A DNA stretch of 64,000 nt from Melieria omissa (GCA_963971225.1 OZ020267.1:113532936-113596935), one strand, 5' to 3'; shown: positions 48,375 to 60,935, numbered from the stretch's first letter. Numbers and translations: made by a program. Notes: generated from the letters alone by a model not told the origin.

Positions 48375-48882
48375 CCCTTTAGACCCCGAATTTTACCCTG
48401 TGTCTTGATATTACTTTTTGGTATTTCAATCATAAAACACTTGCAACACTTTGAAGTTGCCACGCCTCTTTTTTAGAGTTCTAGAGCTAGTTTGCTTTTG
48501 AACAATTTTAGCTTAAAACGGGTTAGATAAATTTTGTATTAATATTTTTTTAATTCTAGAAAAATTATTAAATATTTATGGAAAAATACAAAATTATCAC
48601 TTTTTGATTTTACTTAACCATTATTAAAGAAACAGGGCTTTGATCAAACGCGCCGAACTCGTAGACTTCAATTAGAACACAAACTTTTCCTGATGTCGCT
48701 TAAAATTTTCGGTAATTATTTTGGTTATAAAAGTAAAAATTTGGTAATTTGCTTTGAATTCACTTCTAGAAATATTAATTTGTTGTTGCCTACTTAAATT
48801 AAACCCATAAATCAGTCGTAGCTTTTGCTATAAGATGACAAATAGGTAAAGTTGCTTTTGGGCAACTTCGGTATCGAAAGGG
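48375..48882. mobile_element. piggyBac-like TTAA MITE
   Basis: 508 bp flanked by TTAA (48371-48374, 48883-48886). Ends CCCTTTAGACCCCGAA and, reversed, CCCTTTCGATACCGAA match at 13 of 16 positions. No transposase fragment. Related by ends to 41794-42313. Confidence 0.85.
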
Positions 48883-48886
48883 TTAA

Positions 48887-50799
48887 TTAAAAACTTAAAA
48901 GGAAGCATGAAATTAATGAGCAAGGAGAACTAATTTTTGTACTCCAAACAATATGAAAAAGCATTTAGTTCAAACAGTGTTTGATGTATGGACGCGTTAC
49001 AAACCAACAATAAACAGAAAAACATTAAATACAACTGAAAAGTAGTGCAACATTTCTCTCTGAGTTCGTTTGGCAAATCAATATGATTGTGTACGACAGC
49101 TAACTACTTCAAAAATCGCCTTCAACCACCTTCGACCGAACTGCAAATTTGACGCAATTCTACTTGTGTCCCATGTTGATTTGAACAGATCAGAAATCAA
49201 TCTGCCATACGACCAAATAAATACACTCGCAAACATTCCCTAATAACGAGGCGTATGCAGCTCAGCCGAACCCAGAAACGAAATGCACCACTTGAAAGCT
49301 AAAAGTCATAAATTATGAGACAACGCTATAAATTCTTTGCGTAAAAGTTGTGCGGGCCGCAGCAGGTATGCCGACACCAGTGCGCCCTCACCTCCGCCTC
49401 CTTCCATCACCTGGCATATTCACGCATTGCATACTGCATGTGGCTCAGTGTGCGTGTGTGTGTGTGTGTGTGTTAGTATATGTCACTTTAGCACAACGTT
49501 CCTTCGGCGCCCAGTGTGCACAGTGGACGGTGCAGTGTGCATATCCGTTGCCGTAGTCGACCATTCTTTTCGCATGTCAACCGCAATGCCGTGTGGCTTT
49601 GTCATATGTCAGGCTCGCCGGTGGAATATGCGTTTCAAAAATGGCACAATAACAACAACAACAATAACGAAAACTAAAAACCAAATGGCAAAAAAACGTA
49701 CCATGCGTGAAGTGAAGTGTGAGGGGGAGGGGGGAGAATGAATTTTTCAAAAACGGATTCTCTTTGAATGGGTGAAAATGTCCGATGAAATATGGTAAAG
49801 GCGTCAATGCTGCAATGCTGCACGTCTGCCTGCCAGACTGTGTGTGTGTGTGCGTGCGTTAGTGTGTGTGTGTGTGCATTCATTTATGCATTAAATTCGT
49901 ACGGGCGAGTGGGCGCCGACCAAGGTGCGGGCCCCAAATCGAAACCTGCTCGTATGCCTAGAAGTTAAGCATGTTCGCCGTAGTTGCTGGCTTATGCAAG
50001 ACAAATGTGGTGACAAAAGCGAGCTCTGCGCCATAGGTTGCCTGGCTCGAGTGCGCCGGCTGCTTTGCTGCTGATACCGCAATACGCAGTTCGTCATTTT
50101 GCATTTGTTTGTGGCACTGCCGACTCGGCATTTAATCTTTTGTGTCAGCTGGACGATTGCTGGCATGAAAAACAACAACAGAACAATGAAAATAAAAAAA
50201 TCTATATATATTACATGAACAGAGGAATTTAATTTATAAATTATTTGTGTCAGTTGAATGGGGTTTAGTGTTGTCGGCAGGTGGTAATTATTTTTAATTG
50301 GAGTTATTTGTGTTGGAAAATATTTCTGCTTTCTATTCATATAAATGACAACAACATTTTTAAAAGTGGTTTTGCATAGAAAATTAAATGAAATAAATAA
50401 CAAACAAAAAAATAAAAACAGGTAGGCTTGTTTGTGTGTTTGTGGAACCTATCAACATTATTCTTTGGTAAAGCTTAAGCGTTTGTGTTAAGGGAGGGAA
50501 GTCCTGTTCAGGGGTTTGGAAACGAAAAAATCGTGAGTTTGGTTTTCTTATAGTTTGTAAGATCCAAGATTTAAGTTCAGAATACTTAAATAAATTCTGA
50601 GAAAGTGAATAAGGAGACAAAACTTAAGTGAGCATTTGTCTTTGAAACGTATGGCAAAATTCAGGCCGCCGTATCCATAAACCAGCATTCCGCCTTAAAT
50701 GGCTGTGAAAAGATTATTTGTCAGTCTTAGTATTTTTGAAAAATCCATCATTCTGGCACTAACTCCATGATTCTTGGATTCTTTTTGGAAAACTCTGAA
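48887..50799. other. Intergenic, simple repeats
   Basis: GT runs at 49447-49474 and 49838-49881, CAA triplets near 49650-49668. No domain-bearing frame on either strand (the minus frame 49891-50403 has none). Confidence 0.5.
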
Positions 50800-51504
50800 T
50801 TCGCTGCGAAATCTGGATCATGAAAGTAAGCATTTACAGTCATAAAGGTTGTTCTATTTTGTAAACATTTCGCACACCCACTTCGAAAATGACACAACTC
50901 AAAATTTTTAATTTTCGGGTTTATGTGTTAATACTGTGCACAATGTATCAATCTACCAATAAGCAAAAGCTCAATATATTTTGTTGTTGCTAACTGTTGC
51001 CAAAATACAGTTAAGTCTCTCTTCATGTCAGAAGTTTGATGCTATTTGCTCAATGCAAAAGAGTCCTAATTCAAATTATGACAGTTTTGACGAAATACAT
51101 TTTTGTTAAAGTTAATTTTAAGCAAAATTCTGGCAATTTTAGTATATATTTTCAAATAAAAAAATTATTTTAAAATTTTCCAAATTTTTCTTTCGACTTT
51201 TTAACTGTCATTTATAATTATAAAACTCAGCAAAAGTGAAATAACTTGAAATAATTCCGTAATTATTGAATTAAAATATCATCAAAACAGTCACAACTCA
51301 AAATGTTGGATTTTCTATTGTAAAATAAACAAAAATTCTGGTAATTTATCCTAAAACATAATCTGTAAAAATGTTCTACTGAACGGTTTACGCGTTACTT
51401 AAAAAAATGTTTATTTAGCTCAAAAACAGTTTTTTGTGTTTCCTGAAAAATCAAAAATTTTGAGTTGTGTCACTTTTGTTACGCGTGTGCGATTAATACT
51501 CCGG

Positions 51505-51610
51505 CAGCGGCTTGCACAGGGAAGTTTTGGGGGTTCAAATTCCTCCAAACACAGAAACTCCTGGTACAAAATTTGATTTTGAATGGTTTTCGGCTCAAAA
51601 GTTGTAGGTA
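51505..51610. mobile_element. MITE, family A copy 4
   Basis: Begins CAGCGGCTTGCACAGGGAAG and contains GGGGGTTCAAATTCCTCC, CTGGTACAAAATTTG and CGGCTCAAAAGTTGTA, matching the other copies. Followed by a run of ten C. Confidence 0.65.
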
Positions 51611-52296
51611 CCCCCCCCCCTAAAATGAACGAAGTTAATGAATAAATAAATAATTGTATGGTTATGCCCAATGAGATCTGGAACTAAAATATTAGTTTTC
51701 CATTTTCTCAATTTTCTTTGACTTTGGTAAAAGACCCAAAAGTAGGCATCTACAGTCATACAGGTTGTTTTATTTGATCCTGAAAGATACTCTTTCTGAA
51801 ATTTAAGGTACATTATTTTTACTTATGTGATCTAGAACCAGAAGTTCTTTGCCTTTCTTCGATTTTAGCAAAGGACCCGAAAGGTACTTCTGTTTGAAAC
51901 AAAATTGAACTCTCTTTGGATTCTTAAGACAAATTATACATAAGTTTTTCTGCCGAATGAGAACTGGGACAATTTCCTAAAAGGAGTTTATCCTTTCTCT
52001 GATTTCAGCAAGGAAGCAGAAAAGAAGGCATCTGCAGTCATGCAGGTTGTTCTATTTGATCATGAAAGAACTCTTTTGCAAATTTAAATGAAAATTAAGC
52101 ACACATTATTACTTATGTGATCTGGAACTAGAAGTTCTTTGCCTTTCTTCGATTTTAAAGGACCAGAAAGTAGGAATCTACAGTCATACAGGTTATTCTA
52201 TTTAGGGCTTTGGATTCTAAACATTTATTATAAATAAATTTTCCTGCCAAATGAGAACTGGAATTTCGGCATTAAAATTTCCTAAAAGGAGTTTAG

Positions 52297-52689
52297 TAGT
52301 GTCCGACCGAATATTCGGTTTAGGTTTAGGTTTCAGCCCAAATAAGTGGTTTCGGTTTCGGTTTCAGTTTCGGCCAAAAAATGGCCGAATAGCCGAAACC
52401 GAAACTTTCTGGAATATTTTTAGCGAGTAAGGTACGAAAGGGTGATTTTTTAATGTTAATGTTTTTAAAAAATGAATTCATTGTTTTTATTAATAAGTGT
52501 TTATTTATGTTTTGTTATGTTTGTTTGTTTGTTCTTTATTTACTTAAAGTAAAATTCGTTTGTTGTGATTTTGATGCTGATTTTTATTTCAACTGGAAAG
52601 TTTCGGTTTCGGTTTCGGCCGAATATTAAAAAAATAACCGAAACTCGGTTTCGGTTTCGGCCCAAAAAAGTGGTTTCGGTCGAACACTA
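52297..52689. mobile_element. hAT-type MITE rich in GGTTTC hexamers
   Basis: 393 bp with ends TAGTGTCCGACCGAA and, reversed, TAGTGTTCGACCGAA. Flanking 8-mers GAGTTTAG (52289-52296) and GAGTTAAG (52690-52697) differ at one position, the duplication size of hAT. Both inner flanks carry GGTTTCGGTTTCGGCC repeats, in part inverted. The flanking host DNA rejoins as one tandem-repeat monomer when the element is removed. Confidence 0.85.
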
Positions 52690-52765
52690 GAGTTAAGCCA
52701 TTCTTCGACTTTAACAAGGAACCAGAAAGTAGGCCACATTAGTCCAAAAGGTCATTCTAACGACT

Positions 52766-54815
52766 TAAAAGACTTGAATACACTCTTTTTGTTTTTTATT
52801 TATTTTTACTTATAAGATCTAAAACTTCAAATTTGATTTCCAATTTACTCAATGCCCACCTTCGACTGTTTAAGTAACAATGATTTAAAGATTTTCCATC
52901 ATCAACAACAAAATTAAGTTCAAACATCATTAGCCAAAAATGAATGTCTGAAAAGATTTACGGTCTTATTCTCATAACTGCAATAAATTTTTCATCAAAT
53001 CATGTTCTTACAAAGTTCACTTTTCCATTAATTTTATTTTCATATTGTTGGTATATATTTGTTGTTGTTGTCGGTAATTGTGCCGTTGTGTAAGGCAAAT
53101 TGCAACCGCAGTGTAAATAATGATGACTAAGTCATTTTATTTCGACACTGCAAGGGAATTAAGCATAAAAGTCGGCGAGTACTTAAAAAAGCAGCGCGCG
53201 AAGCAGACGCCATCTAATTATTTCACAGCCCAACTGCCATTATGACGGATTAACTGGCGCCTATTATTATCCTCTTGTTGCATGCAATAAACGTAAACGC
53301 GCCACCTTCACACCTACACACACACAGTCACAGTCGCAGCCGCAGCCGTTCAGTCAGTCAACGAGTGAGTAAGTGAGTGAGTGAGTGCGGCCGACGCCCA
53401 CCCACCGGTTAGTTGCAACTTCACAGCTACTTTATCAGCGCCATCTAATGGTTTGCCTAATAAACCAGGCTTTTAACAGGTAACCATATTGCCAACAATA
53501 TACAGTCATCAACGGGCCATCACCATCATAAAAATATTTGCATACCTAAAAGGCCAGAAGGCAAACTTTCGCCAGCCTGGCAGCCAGACAGCCGGTATTA
53601 AATTTTCCCAGCAGCGCTGCTGCGCCGAAAGTGCGCGCCTCGTGTCGCTGTTGCTGCTGTTGCGTTGCCCGGTGCGAGCCAGTAGTTGCTGCAAGAGCGC
53701 CTCCTGCCCCCTGGCCGTTTCTTCCATGGTCATGGCGGTTGGGTGCTGTCAGTCGTCGCATTGCCGCAGCGCCACACTGTCAGTCAGCGGGCGAGTGTAG
53801 CCGTCTGGTTGGCGCGTCGTCGTTACTCTTAAAATAGGAACGGCGGAATTAAAATCACTAAAGCATAGCTGCCGTCATTACGACGGGCTTTCGCATTGGC
53901 CCGCAAGTTTATCCGTCAACCTATCTTGCGGCTTCGGCCAGTGTTTGGGCGCAACACGAGCGCACTCACGCCGGCAAAGTTGCCAACGTCCGTGTTGCTG
54001 TTGCTTCGACAACGCACACCGCACACCGCCACCGCGCACCTCAAATCGCTCTCCGTCACTCGACTCCGCAACTTGCTTTAAGTAATTACAAATGATGAGC
54101 GGATGTGGTGTAATAAATTAAATACGAGTGAGTATCCTTGCAGTGTGCACGTCGCGTTCATTCTTCACTTGCGCGCGTTCGCTCCGTTCGCTCGTTGCTG
54201 CGTCCCACTCTTTGCGCTGTGTGTGTGTGTGTGTTACGGTTACTTTCTTGCATTCCAACTCGGTTTCGTTAGCAAATGGAGTGTGGACTAGGGCTGTGTG
54301 GGTGTGGGTGTGTGGGTGTAAAAGTAAGTTTCCAGCGACGTTGGCTGCAAATTATTTCAGTTGACTTTCGTCAGACGAATTCCACGCTTGCCAAACATAA
54401 AATCCCTTTTAATGAGATTTAAATTTTCGCGTATGAACTGCACTTCAGAGGTCTGAAACCCCTTCTGGATGCTTGACATCAGCCGCTTGCAGTCGGCTGC
54501 ATGTCTAATTAATGCTTGTAGAAGACAATGCAAAAAAATGAAAGTTGTAATGCATTCCAAGTGCACTAAGACTAAGTAAGGACGATGTATTTAGAAAGTT
54601 TTTCTTGCAAAAAAGTTCCTAAATAATTATAAACTGTTGACAGGAATACTTAAAAAATGAAAGAGATTTTGACTATATGGAAGTTTTAAACTGATATCTC
54701 CATGAATTTACAAAATAATGTGCAAAGTAATCGGTTAACTGACAAAAGAACAAACGGACGGACTAATAGATGAACAGGGTGATTTGTTTTAGTTTGGTGC
54801 TCCTGTTGCTCCTGA
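52766..54815. other. Intergenic, moderately GC-rich patches
   Basis: GC-richer DNA at about 53160-54080 and simple GT runs at 54215-54232 and 54296-54320. Open frames at 53489-53837 on both strands derive from GCTGCTG-like triplets. A promoter or unrecognised exon is possible but unsupported. Confidence 0.45.
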
Positions 54816-54894
54816 TCACAGCTGTGGAGATGAGGATGCAGTAGAACAAGTCGATCACCTGCTATGCCACTGCCCATCACTACAGAGACGAGTA
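54805..54894 (+). pseudogene. Non-LTR retrotransposon C-terminal remnant
   Basis: One frame reads CGDEDAVEQVDHLLCHCPSL and then QRR, the CCHC-like C-terminus found in R1/I/jockey-type ORF2 proteins (C..E.....VDHLLC.CP.L..RR). It runs in frame into the hexanucleotide array at 54895. The rest of the element is not present upstream in recognisable form. Confidence 0.65.
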
Positions 54895-56395
54895 TTGGAA
54901 GTCGAAGTCGAAGCGGAAACGGAAGTGGAAGCAGAGGTAGAAGTCGAAGTGTTAATGGAAGCAGAAGTAGAAGTCGCAGTGGAAGTGAAAGTGAAAGTAA
55001 ATGTAGAAGTAGCATTGGAAGAAGAAGTCAAAGTGGAAGTAGAAGAAGAAGAAGAATTGGAAGTAGAAGTAGACGTACAAGTACAAGAAGGAGTAGAATT
55101 GGAAGTACATAGAAGTAAAAGTAGAAGTAAAAGTAGAAGTAGAAGAAGTAGAGGTAGAAGTAGAAGTAGAGGTAGAGGTAGAAATAAAAGTAGAAGTAGA
55201 GGTGGAAGTAGAGGTAGAAGTAGAAGTGGAAATGGAAGTAGAAGTGGAAGTAGAAGAAGAAGAAGAAGAAGAAGTAAAACTAGAAGTAGAAGTAGAAGTA
55301 GAAGTAGAATTAGAAGTAGAAGTAGAAGTAGAAGTAGCAGAAGTAGAGGTAGAAGTAGAAGTAAAGGTAGAAGTAGAAGTGAAAATGGAATAAGAAGTAA
55401 AAGAAGAATAAGTAGAAGTAGAAGTAGCAGAAGTAGAGGTAAAAGTAGAAGAAGTAGAAGTAGCAGAAGTAGAGGTAGAAGTAGAAGTAAAGGTAGAAGT
55501 AGAAGTGGAAATGGAAGTAGAAGTGGAAGTAGAAGCAGAAGTAGAAGAAGAATAAGTAGAAGTAGAAAAAGTAGAAGTAGCAGAAGTAGAGGTAGAAGTA
55601 GAAGTAGAAGTAGAAGTGGAAGTAGAAGTAGAAGTAGAAGTAGAAGTAAAAGTAAAAGTAAAAGTAAAAGTAAAAGTAAAAGTAAAAGTAAAAGTAAAAG
55701 TAAAAGTAAAAGTAAAAGTAAAAGTAAAAGTAGAAGTAGAGGTAGAAGTAGAAGTGGAAATGGAAGTAGAAGTGGAAATGGAAATCAAAGTAGAAGTGGA
55801 AGTAGAAGTAGAAGTAGAAGTAGAAGTAGAAGTAGAAGTAGAAGAAGAAGAAGAAGAAGAAGTAAAAGTAGAAGTAGAGGTAGAAGTGGAAATGGAAGTA
55901 GAAGTGGAAATAGAAATGGAAGTAGAACTGGAAGTAGAAGTAGAAGTAGAAGAAGAAGAAGAAGAAGAAGAAGTAGAAGTAGAAGTAGAAGTAGAAGTAG
56001 AAGTAGAAGAAGTAGAAGTAGCAAAAGTAGAGGTAGAAGTAGAAGTAAAGGTAGAAGTAGAAGTGAAAATGGAGGTAGAAGTGGAAGTACAAGTGGAAGT
56101 GGAAGTAGAAGTAGAAGTGGAAGTGGAAGTGAAAATGGAAGTAGAAGAAGAAGTAGAAGAAGTAGAAGTAGCAGAAGTAGAGGTAGAAGTAGAAGTAAAA
56201 GTAGAGGTAGAAGTGAAAATTGGAAGTAGAAGTGGAAGTAGAAGTAGAAGAAGAAGAAGAAGAAGAAGACTAACTAGAAGAAGAGGTAGAAGTGGAAGTG
56301 CAAGTAGATGTAAAAGTCGAATGGGAAATGGAAGTAGAAGAAGAAGTGGAAGTGGAGGTGGAAAGGTGAAAGTGAAAGTAGAAATAGAAGTAGTA
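54895..56395 (+). repeat. AGAAGT/GGAAGT hexanucleotide array, 1.5 kb
   Basis: About 1.5 kb of purine-rich hexamers (AGAAGT, GGAAGT, AAAAGT, GAAAGT) with AGA triplet patches. Pure AAAAGT runs lie near 55647-55727. Two plus frames are open (R-S and E-V dipeptides) and the third has TAG; on the minus strand the frames read as S/T, F/Y and L repeats. The 444-residue arginine-serine frame (54895-56229, TTG start) is therefore a by-product, not an SR protein: no RNA-recognition motif or ATG context supports it. Confidence 0.95.
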
Positions 56396-59300
56396 CTGAA
56401 GTGTTTCAGATGTACTTTTATTTAACAAAATTCAGTTCGTTCCGTACAACAATACGGATTAGATTGTTGGATCAATATTTATGAAGATGTATATTTCCTA
56501 TGCGAAAAATTCTATCCTAGAGACAATTCAAGTAGCAAATTTTCCTTAATTTATTCCTTTGATTGAATTAATAACTTTCAAGATGGAAGATGCGATTGGC
56601 TTTTGATATCTCAGTAGTTTCGATATTTCAATAACTTTCGAGATCCCAGACGTTCCTGACTCTCAAACCTTTGGTACTGTTAGAGAACCGGGCTAAGCAT
56701 ATCAGTTGAGTCATGAAAAGATTGTAAAGGATGACGATGTAATAGAAAATATTGTCTGAGCATGTGGCCAATGCTTCGTTTAAACCAAAATTTGTAGAAA
56801 GAAAATAAGTCTGTGGAAATTTAAAACGTTTTCAACTATTTATTAGTATCACTCAAAAGCGGTTTCGTTTACTACTTCTTAGATGTATGCAACTATATCG
56901 ACTGAGCCGTCATTAAAAAAGATATCGACTTGATCGATTAATTTCGGAATTGATTTTTAATTTGAGAAATTTCTAACTCATAACTTTTAATTTCAGATTT
57001 TCTAACCTTATTAAAACTTGTTTGGTAAGAACCCAAAAACCCGTTAAAAAATTCTATTTATCCACTAACAGCTGCAAAGGTACTAAAAACATCGCAACAA
57101 AAACACTTTTTATTATTTCGTGACTACAAAATGCAACAAAGAAACCTGTATGTGAATTGCTGCCGCAGGTGAAAGCGTTCGCGAAAATTAATTTTATAAT
57201 CCGCTTAAGTCATTTACATACGAAATTACAAAGGCACGAAATTCAGCAAAGTCAGCCTTTTTTAATTAATTTTTTACACAGTAACATTAACAAATATCAA
57301 AGGCAAAACACTTATTTGCATTAGTCAGCAGATGTCCATGAAAATAAATGCAAAATTTTCAATGCGTTCAGAATCTGAAAACAATTGCACACAGTTTGTA
57401 TTGATTTTTAAAACTATTTACCTAAAAACCCACACACACATACACACACAATTTTGCATAGACACAGATACACACACACACACAGAACGCAATGCAAAAT
57501 AGAAATTCAGTGCCGCTTTTATGACTGCACAGCCCGTTTTACGATGTTCGTACCGCGGCCGCCCCGCCCAGCCCCGCACCGAATCGCCGCATTGCAGTGT
57601 TTGGCAGACGGTGCGGCCGTATTATGCATGAATGAATTTATTGCGGATTTTATTGATATGGTATTTGTGATTAATGCGAAAATAATGAACTTCTTTATGG
57701 CCGTAATTGAAGATGATTAGATGAGATGCTGGCGATGACGCTGCGGCAAGAGTTGGGGTTAGCCATAATCATTTGGCGGGCAGTGGGGTAGGGTGGATTT
57801 TAAATGCTTTAAAGTTCAGTTGATGGGCCTATAATACCTTGAAATGATTTCTTGTAAACTAATTCGATTAATTAGTTGTAATTAGCAGCGGCTTCTGGGC
57901 TTTTTGCAATCGAATTCATGCGAAATTGCGAGAGACAGGTTTTTGTGAGATGGGATATTGAATTGTTTCGAAACGGTTCGGTCGATTACGTTGATTTATT
58001 GATACCCATTGACCTCTTTTGTGCGAAAGCGTCTTTGTGGTTCCCAAAAACTTTTTGCAATAGCAATTGATTTCATTAGCAAACCACAAGATCGGGTAGT
58101 TTGTTGAATGGGATATTCTTGCGTTTGAGTCATAAGGAAAGTAAAAATTTTCTTTGACAACTATTTTCTCTACAAATAAAATTAGAAATACCCACACCTG
58201 ATGGCATACGAGTAGTTAATCCGCCTAACAGCTCGTTTCGTTACTTTGATGAGAGCACTTTCGGAAACAGCTACTGTCAACCAGGGCTGCCACCTCGTTT
58301 CAGAAATTTCACTGTTCATTTGCACTACTTAGATTTTCTCTATCTAAGACTATAATTTTAATGCGGTTAAAGTGGAATAAGATAAAAGTGCTCCAAGTGC
58401 GAACATTTATATTATTTATGGTACGTCTCACACTGCTCACTGTGATCCCCTCCCCTTGTCACCCGCTCGCCCCGAGCTGTGTACTTTCGCCCATAACAAA
58501 GCAACAGCATCAGCAGCACCATTTGCCAAGACGTTTCTGGCCAAATTGCAGCCACAAGCCAACAACGAAACAAGTCCTCCGACGACGGACGACACGCTCG
58601 CACGCCAGCGCGTCGTGTCGTCGAGCGCACACATGCCGGCCCGCCGCTGCCCTGCGGTGCCAGCGCGCCAAGCACTTTTAGTCACTGCTATGCGATACTT
58701 AATACAAGGACAAGTTATTGCAATGACAGCGAAAATAACAACAAAAACAACAACAACAGAAACAGCATCACCGCTTGCAGCAACGGAAGCAACTTGACAG
58801 CAGCAACAACAACAAAACACTACAACTACAAATGGCAATTGTCCTAGAACAATAAACTCTAATGAAAGTAAAGTAGAATAAAAAATAGTTTCACAAGTTG
58901 CCCGACGCTGGCGTTGGCTGCGTTTTCTGTTGCAAATTTTCATTTACCGTGAGTGGTGCTGCAATAATTTTTTTTTTATATATATATTTTTGCTTTCTCT
59001 TCACTTTATATTTTTTTGTTATATTTTTTGGTTGATGTTTGGTGTTGCTTTTATTTTTCGTTATATACATTTTTAATGCATTTGTGTTGGTGCTTCTTAT
59101 GCCAAATTGTTGTGGTGAGGTTTTGTGTCCACATTTAATATGAAGTTTATGACAGTTTAAGGAAGCGTAGCGTCGTATCATCGTTTAAGTTGAACTAATG
59201 AGTGAGAGAAGTTTTGAAAAGCATCAGAAACCACTGAAAAATGACAATACCATGAAAGCAATATGAAGCTTTGTGCTCTGGCTTTGGTGAGACTTCAGAT

Positions 59301-59474
59301 ATACAAGTTTCAGATGTTTGGCAGAAAACTTTGCCAGAAACAGGTCAGAATTTTTATAAACACTTTTCAGTTTAACTTGCCAAGGCTGACATTTTTGTTG
59401 TGTCAACTTAGGACAATTCACTGGAGGGATTTAATGAAGGGCTTGAAAGCTCAGTTACGATCTGGTGGACCAAA
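56396..59474. other. Intergenic, no gene seen
   Basis: CA runs at 57430-57485, a short GC-rich patch at 57550-57620 and CAA/CAG triplets at 58500-58820. The frames 58361-58943 on both strands are compositional. No domain recognised. Confidence 0.5.
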
Positions 59475-59640
59475 GAATTTTTCTTCAGTATTAGTTTTAG
59501 TATAACTTTCAGTATAACCTTCAGTATAGCCGTGAACAGTAAAAACTTTCTCCAGTATAACTTTCAGTATAATCTTCAGTACAACAGTGAACCATAGAAA
59601 CTTTTCCCAGTATAACTTTTAGTATAACCATGAGTTAACT
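59475..59640. repeat. Minisatellite of CAGTATAACTT blocks
   Basis: (T/C)AGTATAAC(T/C)TTCAGTATA-type units recur about eight times. A longer period of about 65 bases includes GTGAAC..TA.AAACTTT and repeats two to three times. Confidence 0.8.
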
Positions 59641-59784
59641 ATTGTATGAACCTTTTCTATGAGGCATGTAGACTCCAGATTGTAGTATATCATAACAACT
59701 ACCTTCGAGCTTTGTAAACTGGTTAACATTCCGAGAATATCAAAATCGATAAAGGGATCAATATAAGCCTCTCTTTATACTTAA

Positions 59785-60260
59785 CCCATTAAAGCCGGGT
59801 ACCAGTTCCGCCCATACAATTTTGATAAAATTTCATACACAACCTGATCCAAAATTATCAGAAACAAAATTTCAGCTTTCTATCTTTGCACGTTGCTGAG
59901 ATATTCATTGGGTATTTTTTACCCATTAGGCAGCAATGGTAGCTTTTTCCATACTTTTTAAAGTGATCAGCTAAACACGTGAACAAAAGAAGTATTGTTT
60001 ACAGGTGAGTTAGGAGGCAGATTTTTGTGAAGTTCTAAGGCCACATTTTCCATCTCCGGAAAATTCACAATTTTTGGTGTCTGGTAACTCTAGCTAGATG
60101 GCGTAATTTTAGGGGGACCTCCACTAGACTAAGGTAGTTCCATCTTTACCCCAACCATCCCTATCAATGATTTTGAGATATCTCTACCAGGAACTTTTCT
60201 GTGATTTTTTTTTTAATTCAATTTTCATGGGTAAACTTTTACCCATTAGGTAGCAATGGA
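59785..60260. mobile_element. TTAA-flanked element, piggyBac-like, diverged
   Basis: TTAA at 59781-59784 and 60261-60264. Ends CCCATTAAAGCC and, reversed, TCCATTGCTACC share only 8 of 12 positions. The right-end word ACCCATTAGGTAGCAATGG recurs internally near 59930 as ACCCATTAGGCAGCAATGG, suggesting two fused or nested ends. GGGTA(A/C)C words echo the 30.9-kb element. Confidence 0.6.
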
Positions 60261-60923
60261 TTAAGCTGAGATTTATCCGATTAATGGTATCAAAATGTCG
60301 ATAAAATCATTCACAGTATAAACGGTACTCATGTTATATCTAACTATTCAAATTTTGTACACATGATGTCAACAGTTTTATAGATACTGATGGACCCATA
60401 TCAACCAGTAGTGTTTCAGTCTTTGCCAACGAGGATCACATATGGGTCCATTTTCCAGCTTTCTTTTCACTTGCTTTGTGAACTAAAGAAGACTACTATT
60501 CTAAAACTTTAGTTCTTAGAATAAACAAAACTCCGTCTGGTAATGCTGCTAAGTTAATAAGGTCCCGGCGTAAGATGTCTTCGACCTACAACTCGAGTAA
60601 ATAAACCTTAGTAACCTTAACCGAAGCCCGATTAACCGCAGTCTATGTTAAGCAAATCCATAAACAATAAATTTATAATTTTATGAAAAATTTAAGCTAA
60701 ATACGGAAAACACTATGTTTTGGGAAAATTCTACTTGGGATAATCCTGGCATAATTACCTGATGCGCACATCGCAAACCCAAACGGCATAAGGACTCAAA
60801 AGCAGGTAGACACTCAAAGACAAAAGAAACTGCAGCATATTTTTGAATTATTTTTATTGTTTTTGTAGTTGAAAAACTACACAATATGGTTCAAATTTTC
60901 CGACGGGGTTTTTTGTGAGCATT

Positions 60924-60935
60924 GGGAATTTTCCC
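60924..60935. promoter_or_regulatory. Palindromic kappaB-like site
   Basis: GGGAATTTTCCC, a perfect palindrome with two GGGAA half-sites, fits Rel-family (Dorsal/Dif/Relish-type) binding preferences. It lies about 1.5 kb upstream of the proposed serpin start site. A single site by chance is possible, and use is inferred. Confidence 0.4.

Larger units (their letters stand above)
50800..52765. repeat. Diverged ~140-bp tandem repeat
   Basis: The block AGGCATCTACAGTCATACAGG followed by TTGTTCTATTTGATC occurs near 51744, 52027 and 52164, with weaker versions near 50824 and 52733. Spacings of 283 and 137 fit a unit of about 140 bases. GAACTAGAAGTTCTTTGCCT and CCTAAAAGGAGTTTA also recur. The array is interrupted by MITEs at 51505 and 52297. 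Confidence 0.75.

Noticed and set aside
49900..50045. Possible 5S rRNA-like fragment (GAAGTTAAGCATG)
   Set aside because: Only about a dozen bases resemble 5S rRNA; no box A, intermediate element or overall length match.
54952..56092. Long minus-strand frames of S/T, F/Y and L repeats
   Set aside because: These are complements of the same hexanucleotide array in different frames; composition alone explains them.
54895..56229. 444-residue arginine/serine-repeat open frame resembling an SR splicing factor
   Set aside because: Several other frames on both strands through the same hexanucleotide array are also open, the frame starts at TTG, there is no RNA-recognition motif, and the array is a plain AGAAGT-type repeat.
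58361..58943. Overlapping 106-168 residue frames upstream of the serpin
   Set aside because: Composition of CAG/CAA triplets and GC-rich patches; no domain, and both strands are open equally.
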